This document shows, one piece after another, positions 18,642 to 28,888 of a DNA stretch of 36,439 nt. The position numbers and the translations under genes are program-made. The number at the start of each line of letters is the position of its first letter. The stretch's first letter is position 1. Source of the DNA: Nitrospirales bacterium. Its GTDB lineage: Bacteria > Nitrospirota > Nitrospiria > Nitrospirales > UBA8639. The stretch lies in contig RKSG01000099.1 of the NCBI GenBank assembly GCA_007570995.1, positions 1-36,439 of the forward strand, given 5' to 3'. A model generated the notes under the pieces. It was not told where the DNA came from. It saw only the letters and a program-made list of their open reading frames with translations, and searched no databases.

Positions 18642-18788
18642 CCTACTCTCTTTCCCGTTACGGGATCTCTCAATGGTGCCGTGTGGTTGTGCAATGGGTC
18701 GAACCCTGTATCACTTTGCGAGTGCCCTGCGGGTATTGCGAATCACACTATTTTAACCGGGTTTTTGAGGCCCTGTGATCGCCTCTGT

Positions 18789-20144
18789 CTATGGTGAAAG
18801 CTGTGCCTCCCCTCTTCTCCCATCAGGGTTCTTGACGAAGCTGGAGAGGACGTCGCTCACCCTTGTCAGAACGGCTTCGTTATAGCTTGGGTGGCATCCG
18901 ACGAAAAAGACATTGTCGAGGACCAGGTTGGCGCAGGGAAATTTTTGTGCGTCGTCGAGATGGTGATAACCCGGATGCTGGAGAATATTGCCGGCAAAAT
19001 AATTTCTTGTTTGAATGCGATGGCTTTCAAAATATTGAACCAACTCTTGTTTGAGTGCATGCTCGTTACAAATAATGGGGACCCCAAACCAACTGGTCTC
19101 CGCCTGCGCGACTTCCTGGGGAATGGCAATGCGATCCCCAAGATGGTGTATGAAGATGGCTTCCAAGCTGGATTTCATGGCTCGCCTTTTTGTGTGAATC
19201 TCATCTGATTTTTTCAGTTGAACACACCCGATAGCCCCTTGAAGATCAAGTGGCTTGAGGTTATAGCCTATGGTACTGAAGAGGTATTTGTGGTCAACGA
19301 TTTGGTCGTATCCGTCTATCCATTTCGCAAAGCGTTTCCCACAGGCTCCAATCGGAGAGAGATTCGTTGAACCGGTACAGTAACAATCTCTTCCCCACCA
19401 GGCAAAACGTCGTGCCATGCTCACCAGTTCATCGTTGCGTGAGCTGACCATGCCTCCTTCCCCGGTCGTGATGTGGTGAGCGGGGTAGAACGAACAGGTC
19501 GTCGCTTCAGCATAGTCGGAGAGATGTTTGCCATTCCACTTCGAACCAAGAGCATCGCACCCGTCGAGCATGATCTGGATGCCGCCTTTCTTACACAGAG
19601 AGACCAGATCGTCCATATTGGGAGGGTTTCCTAACACCGGAGAGAGAACAACCCCTTTCGTGTTGGAATGGATCGCGGCTTCGACGTGATCAAGATCGAA
19701 GTTGAGGTCGTGATAGGTAATATCGACAAAGACAGGCTTCAACCTGTTTTGCACAATCGGCGCAATGGTGGTGGGAAACCCAACAGGAGAAACGATAATC
19801 TCATCTCCATCGTTCCACTGATAATATTTTTTCATCGCTGCGATCATCACGAGGTTGGCCGATGAACCGGAGTTCACCATCAGTGAGCTTTCAAAGTTGT
19901 ACGTTTTCGAAAACTCTCTTTCAAACCGCGCGACGTGTTCTCCGGCGACCACCCATTTCCCCGTAATCAGACTTTCTATCGCGGCAACGATTTCTTCATC
20001 ATCCCAATACGGCCCTGAGTACAAGATCCAATCTGTTGCAGGGTTGTAGGTCTCTAGTTTGCTGTTGTACAGGAAAGGAAAACACGTTTCGCCTTCAGTT
20101 CGAAGCTGATTGATACATTCTGCAATTTTTTTCTTTACCGACAT
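18789..20144 (-). CDS. rfbH: RfbH-like CDP-4-keto-6-deoxyglucose 3-dehydrase (E1/DDAH-type, PLP and [2Fe-2S])
   Basis: 451 aa; WILYSGPYWDDEEIVAAI, SFYPAHHITTGEGGMV with His in place of the PLP lysine, Cys ladder DGCDALGS ... GRDCYC ... ACGKRF. Confidence 0.9.
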   Translation of the reverse strand: MSVKKKIAECINQLRTEGETCFPFLYNSKLETYNPATDWILYSGPYWDDEEIVAAIESLITGKWVVAGEHVARFEREFSKTYNFESSLMVNSGSSANLVMIAAMKKYYQWNDGDEIIVSPVGFPTTIAPIVQNRLKPVFVDITYHDLNFDLDHVEAAIHSNTKGVVLSPVLGNPPNMDDLVSLCKKGGIQIMLDGCDALGSKWNGKHLSDYAEATTCSFYPAHHITTGEGGMVSSRNDELVSMARRFAWWGRDCYCTGSTNLSPIGACGKRFAKWIDGYDQIVDHKYLFSTIGYNLKPLDLQGAIGCVQLKKSDEIHTKRRAMKSSLEAIFIHHLGDRIAIPQEVAQAETSWFGVPIICNEHALKQELVQYFESHRIQTRNYFAGNILQHPGYHHLDDAQKFPCANLVLDNVFFVGCHPSYNEAVLTRVSDVLSSFVKNPDGRRGEAQLSP

Positions 20145-20980
20145 AAGGCCTCGATACCTTTCTGGAGGCCGATTGTTTGTTGAAAGCCCAATGACTTCAG
20201 TTTATCGGTCGTAAAATAGAAATCTTTGACCTGAACGTGCCGGTGAAATTCGGGAGGCACGACGGGTGTGATTTTTGATTGGGAGCCAGTCGCACGCACA
20301 CAGAGGTCGAAAAGGGTTTTGAATCGCACTCTGTCTCCTGACCCAATGTTGTAAATCTGATCCACATCACCTTGTTCGATGACGAGATCAATCGCCCGGG
20401 CAACATCCGTGACATGCATGTAGTCACGATAAAAATCACCATTGTGGTAAAGCTGAATATCTTCATTGTTTTTCAAACGATTAATGAGATATTGGAGGGC
20501 GTTTTTCTTTGCCGAGGCACCTTTGTCACCGAGGCCGTACACATTCCCCAGTCTAAGAATTCGGTAACGAATGTCAAAGGTGTGGCAGTAGGAGATCAGG
20601 AGTTGTTCGGCCGTTCGTTTCGTGATGGAATAAAACCCCCTCGGGTGGCAGTCGGAATCCTCCGTCGCCGGGAGGTCAGTGTGGCCGTAGACAAACCACG
20701 AGGAAATATAATTGAAAACACTTTCCCCCGGCGTTAAGTGTTTGATAACATCCATCAGGATTTTCAGATTGATGTCAATGTCCTTGTGGAGATCTTCGAA
20801 GACATTGTAATTGTGGACTGTCGCGATAAAATATACGCTTTCGGTGCTGAGTGGGCAACGGTCTTCCCGCATCACGTACTTGACGTTTCTTTTTGTCACT
20901 CTGCAGAATTCGCTTCCGACAAAGCCGCTTCCACCGAAAACACACAGATCCGACACGGGCTTTTCCCTGGATGAGAGCAA
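20135..20980 (-). CDS. NAD-dependent epimerase/dehydratase (extended SDR), nucleotide-sugar type
   Basis: GGSGFVG Rossmann motif, YSITKRTAE (YxxxK), LRLGNVYG; 10-bp overlap with rfbH-like gene. Confidence 0.88.
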   Translation of the reverse strand: MLSSREKPVSDLCVFGGSGFVGSEFCRVTKRNVKYVMREDRCPLSTESVYFIATVHNYNVFEDLHKDIDINLKILMDVIKHLTPGESVFNYISSWFVYGHTDLPATEDSDCHPRGFYSITKRTAEQLLISYCHTFDIRYRILRLGNVYGLGDKGASAKKNALQYLINRLKNNEDIQLYHNGDFYRDYMHVTDVARAIDLVIEQGDVDQIYNIGSGDRVRFKTLFDLCVRATGSQSKITPVVPPEFHRHVQVKDFYFTTDKLKSLGFQQTIGLQKGIEALCR

Positions 20981-21406
20981 GCAGGGACAGAGAAGACATG
21001 CCAGCCACTCTGAAGGAGCGACCGGCTTGTGATCGAGTCTCCCTTTCCTGCGCCTGGACAGACCCCAGTACCCGTGGGCATGGTACGATTATCCTGCAGC
21101 TTGCGTCAAACATGTTGTTGATGGTCCGTCTGCGAATGCCTGTCATCCTGGCAGTGTGACTCGCTTCACTGTCCAGGCAACGAAGTTTCATCCCCATGCT
21201 GAATGAATGTCCCCACAGACAATGACCGGTTCTTGACCCTCTGACAGACCATGTGATAGCGTCCCTCTCCCTTGGTCGTTGTTGTCACGAGATTATCTCA
21301 CCTACTCAGCCTGACAGGTCCAGAAAGATGAAGACATTGTTGATGAGGCGTGCACAGTATGCCGGGGGATCGGGACCATCCCGGTTGCCTGATCGGGGAA
21401 TCTCTC

Positions 21407-22489
21407 ATGTCGCGTGTGTATAATTTCAGTGCCGGGCCGGCGATGTTGCCCGAGGCCGTGTTGCAACAGGCCCAAGCTGAATTGCCGGACTGGCATGGAG
21501 CCGGAGCCTCCATGATGGAGATGAGCCACCGCGGGAAAGAGTTTGTCTCCGTCCATGCGGAGGCCGAGCGCGATATCCGCGATTTACTGGGGGTGCCGGA
21601 CAACTATTCCGTGCTTTTTTTGCAGGGCGGTGCCACAGCGCAATTTGCCGCCATTCCCATGAACCTTTTGCGAGGGAAACGCAAGGCGGATTATATTCTG
21701 ACCGGATCATGGGGCGAAAAAGCCGTTCATGAGGCCAGGAAGTATTGTGACGTCCATGTGGCTGCGTCGTCCGAGGACCTTCAGTTCACCGCGATTCCCG
21801 CGAGGGACCGTTGGACCTTGAGCACTGATGCCGCCTATGTCCATTACACCCCCAACGAAACGATCGGCGGTGTGGAATATCACTGGGTACCGGACACGGG
21901 CGACACGCCGCTCGTCGGTGATTTTTCTTCGACCATTTTATCCCGTCCCCTTGACGTGAGTCGGTTTGGGCTGATTTACGCAGGCGCACAAAAAAATATC
22001 GGACCGGCCGGTGTGACCGTGGTGATTGTGCGCAATGACCTGATGGGGAACGCATGGTCCACGACACCCGGTGTGTTTGATTATGCGCAACAGGCCAAGG
22101 CTGATTCCATGCTGAATACCCCGCCTACCTATGCTGTGTATATGGCGGGTCTGGTCTTTCAATGGGTGAAGAAACAGGGGGGACTTGCGGCCATGGCGGC
22201 CATCAACATGCGCAAAGCGCAGAAGCTGTATGCCGCGATTGATGCGTCTTCCTTCTACAGTAATCCCGTGGAGCGCTCCTGTCGGTCCCTGATGAACGTG
22301 CCGTTTGTCCTGGCCAATCCGGCATTGGATAACGAGTTTCTCTCGGGCGCTACCGCTGCCGGGCTCACCACGCTCAAGGGGCATCGTTCGGTGGGCGGCA
22401 TGCGAGCGAGCATCTATAATGCCATGCCCGAAGCCGGTGTGGATGCGCTAATACACTATATGGCGGATTTTGAAAAACGAAACGCGTAG
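21407..22489 (+). CDS. serC: phosphoserine aminotransferase
   Basis: MSRVYNFSAGPAMLPEAVLQQAQ, YAGAQKNIGPAGVTVVIVR, GHRSVGGMRASIYNAMP. Confidence 0.96.
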   Translation: MSRVYNFSAGPAMLPEAVLQQAQAELPDWHGAGASMMEMSHRGKEFVSVHAEAERDIRDLLGVPDNYSVLFLQGGATAQFAAIPMNLLRGKRKADYILTGSWGEKAVHEARKYCDVHVAASSEDLQFTAIPARDRWTLSTDAAYVHYTPNETIGGVEYHWVPDTGDTPLVGDFSSTILSRPLDVSRFGLIYAGAQKNIGPAGVTVVIVRNDLMGNAWSTTPGVFDYAQQAKADSMLNTPPTYAVYMAGLVFQWVKKQGGLAAMAAINMRKAQKLYAAIDASSFYSNPVERSCRSLMNVPFVLANPALDNEFLSGATAAGLTTLKGHRSVGGMRASIYNAMPEAGVDALIHYMADFEKRNA

Positions 22490-22517
22490 CACGCGGAACA
22501 TGGGACAGGAAAGAACC

Positions 22518-24110
22518 GTGAAAATTCTCATCAGCGACAGCTTATCAACTCGGGGTGTGGACGTGCTGGAACGGGGAGGGTTTACGGCTGACGTGAGCAC
22601 GAAACTTTCCAAGGAGCAGCTACTGGATACGATCAAAGACTACGATGGCATCATTGTTCGGTCCGGGACCAGGGTGACCGCCGAAGTCATTGACGCGGGG
22701 AGCCGTCTCAAAATCATTGGCCGTGCCGGGACCGGCCTGGATAACGTGAACTGTGACGCTGCCACCCGTCGGGGTATCGTCGTGATGAATACGCCAGGCG
22801 GCAATACGATCACGACGGCGGAGCACACGATAGCCCTGATGGTTGCCATGAGCCGTAAAATTCCCCAGGCTTCCGCTTCGACGAGGGCCGGCCGGTGGGA
22901 GAAAAACGCGTTCATGGGCACGGAGCTGTACAACAAGACTCTCGGGCTCGTGGGGTTGGGGCAGATCGGCACCTGTGTGACGAAACTGGCGCAGGGCCTC
23001 GCCATGAATGTGATAGGCCATGACCCCTATTTGTCTGTTGATCGCGCGCATGCCCTGGGCATTGAGGCCGTGGAACTGGATGAGTTATTCACCCGCTCAG
23101 ATTTTATCTCGGTGCATACCCCGTTGACCAAAGAGACGCGGTCGTTGATTGATGCCCAGGCCATCAACAAAATGAAAGATGGGGTGATGCTGGTCAACTG
23201 CGCGCGTGGTGGCATCATCAATGAACAGGATCTGCACGCGGCGCTCACGGACCACAAAGTCGCAGCGGCGGCGTTTGACGTTTTTGAAAAGGAGCCCGTG
23301 CCCCCGGATCATCCTCTGCTCGCACTGGATAACTTTATTTGTACGCCGCATATCGGCGCCTCGACCGAAGAAGCTCAGGAAAACGTGGCCGTGGCCATCG
23401 CTGAACAGTTTGTGGACTATTTTAAGAAAGGCGTGACACGCGGTGCGGTGAATATCCCGTCAGTGCCGCCGGAGATCCTGCCGCAGATCCATCCCTACCT
23501 GGGGCTGGCAGAGCGGATGGGATTCTTTCAGGCACAACTGATTGACGGAGGCATTGACCAAGTCACCGTGGAATACAGTGGAGAGGTAGCCAATCTCACC
23601 CTGGCTCCTCTGACGGTGGCCGTGTTGAAAGGCCTGTTGGCTCCGATTTTGCAGGATGCGGTCAATGCCGTCAATGCGCCGCTTGTGGCGAAGAAACGCG
23701 GCATTGAGGTCAGGGAAGTGAAAGGGGGCGACGCGGGGGAATATACGAGCCTCATTTGCCTGCGTCTGAAAGTCGGCGATCAGGTGCATCAACTGGCCGG
23801 GACCCTGTATGGCAAGAAGGAGCCTCGTATCGTTGAAAGCAATGCGTATGCGGTTGAAGTCATCCCCGAAGGCCATATGCTCCTGATCTACAATGTCGAC
23901 CGTCCCGGTGTCATTGGGATGGTTGGTGGCATTCTGGGGGAACACGACGTCAATATCTCCTGGATGCAGTGTTCCAGGACGAAGAAGGGCAGTGATGCAT
24001 TGTTGGTCATTGGCCTGGATGGCCCGCCGTCCATTCAGGTGGTGGACATCCTCAGGAAGCAACAGGACATTCTTTCCGTTCGCCTGATGGATCTGTCACG
24101 CGTGTCGTAG
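22518..24110 (+). CDS. serA: D-3-phosphoglycerate dehydrogenase (long form with ACT domain)
   Basis: IIGRAGTGLDNV, GLVGLGQIGT, NCARGGIINEQDL, C-terminal ACT domain (YNVDRPGVIGMVGGILGEHDVNISWMQ); GTG 22518 after AGGAAAG. Confidence 0.95.
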   Translation: MKILISDSLSTRGVDVLERGGFTADVSTKLSKEQLLDTIKDYDGIIVRSGTRVTAEVIDAGSRLKIIGRAGTGLDNVNCDAATRRGIVVMNTPGGNTITTAEHTIALMVAMSRKIPQASASTRAGRWEKNAFMGTELYNKTLGLVGLGQIGTCVTKLAQGLAMNVIGHDPYLSVDRAHALGIEAVELDELFTRSDFISVHTPLTKETRSLIDAQAINKMKDGVMLVNCARGGIINEQDLHAALTDHKVAAAAFDVFEKEPVPPDHPLLALDNFICTPHIGASTEEAQENVAVAIAEQFVDYFKKGVTRGAVNIPSVPPEILPQIHPYLGLAERMGFFQAQLIDGGIDQVTVEYSGEVANLTLAPLTVAVLKGLLAPILQDAVNAVNAPLVAKKRGIEVREVKGGDAGEYTSLICLRLKVGDQVHQLAGTLYGKKEPRIVESNAYAVEVIPEGHMLLIYNVDRPGVIGMVGGILGEHDVNISWMQCSRTKKGSDALLVIGLDGPPSIQVVDILRKQQDILSVRLMDLSRVS

Positions 24111-24125
24111 CTCCCTGTCCGTGTG

Positions 24126-25493
24126 ATGGCTCGTCGTCTCCAACACGACCCGGAGTGCCCGTCGGTTTCTTTGGAGACAACGTCTCGTTCTCTCATCCCG
24201 ATCGGCATGGTGACCCTGTTGCCTGACGCGGCACAGCGCGTTCGTCACTTGGAACGCGTGGTATGTGACGGGTTTGCGCGATGGGGCTACCGCGAAATTA
24301 TCCCTCCGACCTTTGAATATCTGGACGTGCTGTCGGCCGGATTGCAGGTTGATATTCTCGAAAAATGTTACAAGGTCGCCGACTGGACAACGGGGAGGGT
24401 TTTTGTCCTTCGTCCGGACGTGACCGCGCAAATTGCGAAAATTGTGGCAATGGGCTTGGCCGGACAGCACGTGCCTCTTCGGTTAAGTTACCGTTCTACG
24501 GTGTTCCGCTATGAACCTGAACATGCGGGTCGCGAACGGGAAGTGTTTCAACTGGGTTGCGAGCTCATCGGCGCTGACGCGGCGTGGATGGATGCCGAAA
24601 TTCTTGTCCTGCTCATTGACTCCCTGAAAGCCGTTGGGTTGACTGACTTCAAGGTGTCGCTCGGACACGTCGGTTTTTACCAGTCGTTGCTTGCGCAGGC
24701 CGGCCTGTCGGAACGGGGGTGCAAACAGGCTGAGCTGGCCGCCGCGCACAAGGACCTTCCGAAACTTGAGCAACTGCTGAAACGCGAACGTGTGTCGCAC
24801 AGACAATCCCGAACGATTCTGGGTGCGCTGGAGCAGTGTGGGCGTGAGGAAGTCCTGGAATGGGGGCGTGCTGTCGCCGGTCGCCGTCCCCGGTTGCTGA
24901 AACCCATTGCACGGTTGGCGGAGGTGTATGCGTTGCTTGATGCCGCTGGCGTCAGGGATCATCTTCTCCTGGACCTGGGAGAGTTTCGGGGCTTTGATTA
25001 CTACGACGGTATCGTCTTTGACGTGTTTTCCACCAATGTTGGCTGTGAGCTGGGTGGCGGCGGTCGTTACAACCATTTAATCGGACGATTCGGACGTGAT
25101 CTGCCCTCCACGGGATTTGCGCTGGATATTGACCGGTTATTCAATGCGCTGGATGGTGGCGGAGAGGAAAAGCTTGAAGAACAACGCGTGCTTGTGGTGG
25201 CGCCCGCGTCTCGGTTCCAGCGTGCGTTTCGTGTGAGTCAGCTCCTTCGTTCGCACGGGCTGGTGGCGTGTTATGAACCCGTGCCCCGTTGGGATGCGGC
25301 CCGTCTTCGCCTGATTCGAAAACAGGCACGCGTGGCCGACATGTCCTGGGTGGTGCAGGTAGGCCCGTCGTCTGCCTCGGACGACGACGCTCTGGTCACG
25401 GCTGAAAAGACAAGGGGAAGGGCTGCATGGACGGTCCGCATCCGCGAGCTTCCCGGGCTGATTTTACAACAGGGTGCGTATGCCCACCTCTGA
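24126..25493 (+). CDS. hisZ: ATP phosphoribosyltransferase regulatory subunit HisZ (HisS-like)
   Basis: RPDVTAQIAKIVAM, YRSTVFRYEPEHAGREREVFQLGCELIG, GGGRYNHLIGRFG; HisRS-like fold pattern without the complete HisRS signatures. Confidence 0.82.
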   Translation: MARRLQHDPECPSVSLETTSRSLIPIGMVTLLPDAAQRVRHLERVVCDGFARWGYREIIPPTFEYLDVLSAGLQVDILEKCYKVADWTTGRVFVLRPDVTAQIAKIVAMGLAGQHVPLRLSYRSTVFRYEPEHAGREREVFQLGCELIGADAAWMDAEILVLLIDSLKAVGLTDFKVSLGHVGFYQSLLAQAGLSERGCKQAELAAAHKDLPKLEQLLKRERVSHRQSRTILGALEQCGREEVLEWGRAVAGRRPRLLKPIARLAEVYALLDAAGVRDHLLLDLGEFRGFDYYDGIVFDVFSTNVGCELGGGGRYNHLIGRFGRDLPSTGFALDIDRLFNALDGGGEEKLEEQRVLVVAPASRFQRAFRVSQLLRSHGLVACYEPVPRWDAARLRLIRKQARVADMSWVVQVGPSSASDDDALVTAEKTRGRAAWTVRIRELPGLILQQGAYAHL

Positions 25494-26829
25494 CGTCTCC
25501 GATCTGCGTCTGCCCCCTCAAAACCTGGAAGTCGAACAATCTGTCCTCGGGGCGATCCTGTTGGAAAACAGTGCGCTCAATACAGCCCTTGAACTGATCA
25601 CTCCTGCCGACTTTTATCGCGGTGCCCATCGCGACATTTATTCGGCGATGGTCGATCTGTCTGGACGGAATGAAGTCGTTGACCAGCTCACGTTAACAGA
25701 TTTTCTCAATACGAAAGGACACTTGGAGCGGGTCGGTGGTGCGGCCTATGTGGCGGAACTGGTTCAGGCGATCCCCAGTGCCTCCAATATCCGCTCCCAC
25801 TGCAAAATTCTGCGGGAAAAAGCGCTGTTGCGCGGATTGATTCGCGTGGCCACCGAGGTGGTGACTCAGGGATACGACGAACATGTGGAGCCGGCCGTGC
25901 TGCTGGAACAGGCCGAGCGGGACATTTTTCACCTTGCCCAAGGACGCCTGGCCAAGTCGTTTGTTCCCATGAAGGACAGCGTGGAACCGGCTATTGAGCT
26001 TCTTGGCAAGTTATATGGACAAAAAGAGAAAATTACCGGGGTGCCCACAGGGTACAGAGAGATTGATCTGATCACGGCCGGGTTGCAGCCGTCGGATCTC
26101 ATTATTATCGCGGGACGGCCCAGTATGGGGAAAACCAGTCTTGCCATGGGCATCGCGGAATATGCCGCGCTGCACGCGAATCGCACTGTGGGCATTTTCA
26201 GCCTGGAAATGCCGAGCACCCAGCTGGTGCTGCGGATGCTCAGTTCTCTGGCGTCCCTTGATGCCCATGCGTTGCGGACTGGACAAATGCGGCACGGGGA
26301 TTGGGCAGCGTTGGCCGGGGCAGCACAGCGCCTGCGGGAAGCCAGGATTTTCATTGATGATTCCGGCGGGCTCACGGTGCAGCAGATGCAGGGCAAGGCG
26401 CGTCGCCTCAAATCGAGTTCGGGGCTGGATCTGTTAATCATTGATTACCTCCAACTCATGCAGGGTCGCCATGATGCGGAATCTCGACAACAGGAAATCT
26501 CCGATATCAGTCGGTCGCTCAAAATTCTGGCCAAAGACCTGAACATTCCAGTGATTGCGCTGTCCCAGCTCAGCCGTGCGGTGGAGGCACGGAAGCCGCC
26601 TATCCCGGTGTTGGCCGATCTGCGGGAATCAGGGGCCATTGAACAGGATGCGGATGTGGTGATATTTATTTATCGAGAAGAGGTTTATAATGCGACTGAG
26701 GAAAACAAAGGTCTCGCGGACATTCTCGTTCGTAAACATCGCAACGGACCGACGGGAGATCGGCGACTCTATTTCCACGAACGGTATGCCAAGTTTGCCA
26801 ATCTCGATACCCGCTACAATGAGGCCTGA
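25480..26829 (+). CDS. dnaB: replicative DNA helicase DnaB
   Basis: PPQNLEVEQSVLGAIL, GRPSMGKTSLAMGIA, LLIIDYLQLM, LSQLSRAVEAR; 14-bp overlap with hisZ. Confidence 0.96.
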   Translation: MPTSDVSDLRLPPQNLEVEQSVLGAILLENSALNTALELITPADFYRGAHRDIYSAMVDLSGRNEVVDQLTLTDFLNTKGHLERVGGAAYVAELVQAIPSASNIRSHCKILREKALLRGLIRVATEVVTQGYDEHVEPAVLLEQAERDIFHLAQGRLAKSFVPMKDSVEPAIELLGKLYGQKEKITGVPTGYREIDLITAGLQPSDLIIIAGRPSMGKTSLAMGIAEYAALHANRTVGIFSLEMPSTQLVLRMLSSLASLDAHALRTGQMRHGDWAALAGAAQRLREARIFIDDSGGLTVQQMQGKARRLKSSSGLDLLIIDYLQLMQGRHDAESRQQEISDISRSLKILAKDLNIPVIALSQLSRAVEARKPPIPVLADLRESGAIEQDADVVIFIYREEVYNATEENKGLADILVRKHRNGPTGDRRLYFHERYAKFANLDTRYNEA

Positions 26830-26847
26830 CGGGAGGGGCTGGGGCGG

Positions 26848-28818
26848 GTGCCCATGGATAAAGGGGAGCTGATGGATACGGAACAACCACACGGGCGATG
26901 GGTTTCGGAAGGACATGGGGTGGGAAGATGGCGAGTGCGGATGGCGGTCACATGCCTGATCATCCCACTGATTGCGGCATCGTGTGTCGCGGGGCCGGGG
27001 TCGCAACCCGAGGCCCTTGCCTATACCGAATCCGTCTATCCTCCATCGCACGTGCAGCACGACCCCGCGGGTGCCCTGTCTGTTGCCTCTGATGAATCCG
27101 TCCATCACCCATTGCCCGCGCCGGCGTACTTTCATTTTTTACGGGGCTATCTGGCGGAACTCGCCAATGACACGCCGACAGCACTTGCCGAGTATCAGGC
27201 GGCTCTGAACGTTGACCCGGCGTCGGTCTTTTTGCGCGTGCGGCTGGCCACACTGCAGTTTTTGTCGGGGGGCATGCCGCAGGCGGTGTCCATGTTGGAC
27301 AGCATTCCGCGCGATCAGGTTCGTGATGCGGGCATGTTGACTCAAATGGCGAAAATCTATGCAGGCGCGGGGCGACCGGATCATGCGCTGGAACTTTACG
27401 AAGAGGCCATCCGTGTGAATCCCGGGCAAGGGGCACCGTATTTTGACAAAGGGGTGTTGTTGCTCAATCTCAAGCGAGCCGCGCAGGCCGAGAAAGTCTT
27501 TACCCGGGGCATTGCCCGTGCTTCGCAGTCTCATCTCGGGTACTTCTATCGAGGGAAAGCACTGGAGGCCCAAGGGAAGAATGCCAGGGCCAAAGAGGAC
27601 TACCTTAACGCGATCACCCGGGCTGAACGGTTTGAGCCGGCTTATCAAGCCTTGGCCAGGTTGTATGAAGCCGATGGGGACATCCAGGAAGCCATTCGGC
27701 TGTACGAGCGCTTTGTGGCGTCGGGTGCTCCACGCGACCAGAACTTCCGCAGCGACTTTGTTCGTCTCCTGCTTCAACACAAGCAATACAGACGGGCTCT
27801 GGCGATTCTGGATGAGATGATTGCCGATGACCCCGGGAACGTGACCGCGCATATCCGCAAGGCACTGGCCCATGTGGAGATGAATGACAAACCTCGTGCG
27901 ATTGCGGATTTAGAGCGGCTGCTCCGTACGCATCCGTCGGAGCTTCGGGTTCGGGATTATCTGGGGTGGGTCTACGAACAGGTTGACGATGTTCAAAAGG
28001 CCATTGAGGCCTATCGCACGAATACCAGGATGGATGCGACGTTTTACGACAGCCATATTCACCTGGGGGTGCTGTTGTACCGACTCAATCGCTTTGATGA
28101 GTCCACACCGCATTTGATCCAGGCCGTGACGCTGAATCCCGGGAATCCGGAAACGCATCTGCTGCTGGGATTAAGTTACCTGCAAGTGAAGCGCTTTGAA
28201 CGTGCCCAGGCGGCCTTTGCCCGGGGTGTGGACTATCACCCCACCGACGAAAATCTGCGATTTAATCTTGGGGCCACGTATGATAAACTGGGTCGGTTCC
28301 CGGATGTGGTACGAGAAATGGAAGCGGTGTTGACACTGAATCCGAATCATGCCGATGCTCTGAATTATCTGGGCTACAGTTATGCCGACCGGGGCATTAA
28401 GGGAGAAGATGCCGTGGCTTTAACGCGACGTGCCGTTTCGCTCAAGCCGGACAATGGGGCGTATGTCGATAGCTTGGGGTGGGCGTTATTCAAGGTTGGT
28501 CGGGTGGACGAAGCTCTTCGGGAGCTGAAGCGGGCTGTTGAACTTGTCAACGATGACCCTGTGATATTTGAGCATTTGGGAGAAATCTATCTGACACAAC
28601 GGCGTCGTGAGAAGGCTCAACAAGCCTGGATCCGGTCTCTGGCATTGGACCCTGGGAACGAGAAATTAATCCGGCGATTTCGCGAGGTCGGGTTTGGGAC
28701 TCCACCCCCCCTGTCCAACCGGGATCGAACATCATCGGATGATCAGTCTCGCGTGAGCCATTATTCGGACCAGGTGCTTTCCGAGGCCCCGGATGCCAGG
28801 GCAGGCGTCGGTCACTAA
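26848..28818 (+). CDS. large TPR repeat protein, probable lipoprotein
   Basis: 656 aa; lipobox-like LIAASC; at least ten TPR-like repeats; start could be 26869. Confidence 0.85.
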   Translation: MPMDKGELMDTEQPHGRWVSEGHGVGRWRVRMAVTCLIIPLIAASCVAGPGSQPEALAYTESVYPPSHVQHDPAGALSVASDESVHHPLPAPAYFHFLRGYLAELANDTPTALAEYQAALNVDPASVFLRVRLATLQFLSGGMPQAVSMLDSIPRDQVRDAGMLTQMAKIYAGAGRPDHALELYEEAIRVNPGQGAPYFDKGVLLLNLKRAAQAEKVFTRGIARASQSHLGYFYRGKALEAQGKNARAKEDYLNAITRAERFEPAYQALARLYEADGDIQEAIRLYERFVASGAPRDQNFRSDFVRLLLQHKQYRRALAILDEMIADDPGNVTAHIRKALAHVEMNDKPRAIADLERLLRTHPSELRVRDYLGWVYEQVDDVQKAIEAYRTNTRMDATFYDSHIHLGVLLYRLNRFDESTPHLIQAVTLNPGNPETHLLLGLSYLQVKRFERAQAAFARGVDYHPTDENLRFNLGATYDKLGRFPDVVREMEAVLTLNPNHADALNYLGYSYADRGIKGEDAVALTRRAVSLKPDNGAYVDSLGWALFKVGRVDEALRELKRAVELVNDDPVIFEHLGEIYLTQRRREKAQQAWIRSLALDPGNEKLIRRFREVGFGTPPPLSNRDRTSSDDQSRVSHYSDQVLSEAPDARAGVGH

Positions 28819-28888
28819 TCAGTCGGGTCATGCTGTGCCGGTTTTCATGAACAGATCAAGTAGCCTGTGATCAGAGAGGAGATGAGCC

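Noticed and set aside
20738-21197. Small ORFs in and upstream of the epimerase 5' region (20738..20974 +, 20775..21197 -, 20811..21032 +)
   Set aside because: They overlap the epimerase coding sequence or lack an RBS and domain content; treated as spurious.
25480-26829. Possible intein in DnaB
   Set aside because: The helicase is a continuous ~450-aa protein with intact Walker A and DYLQLM motifs and no insertion.
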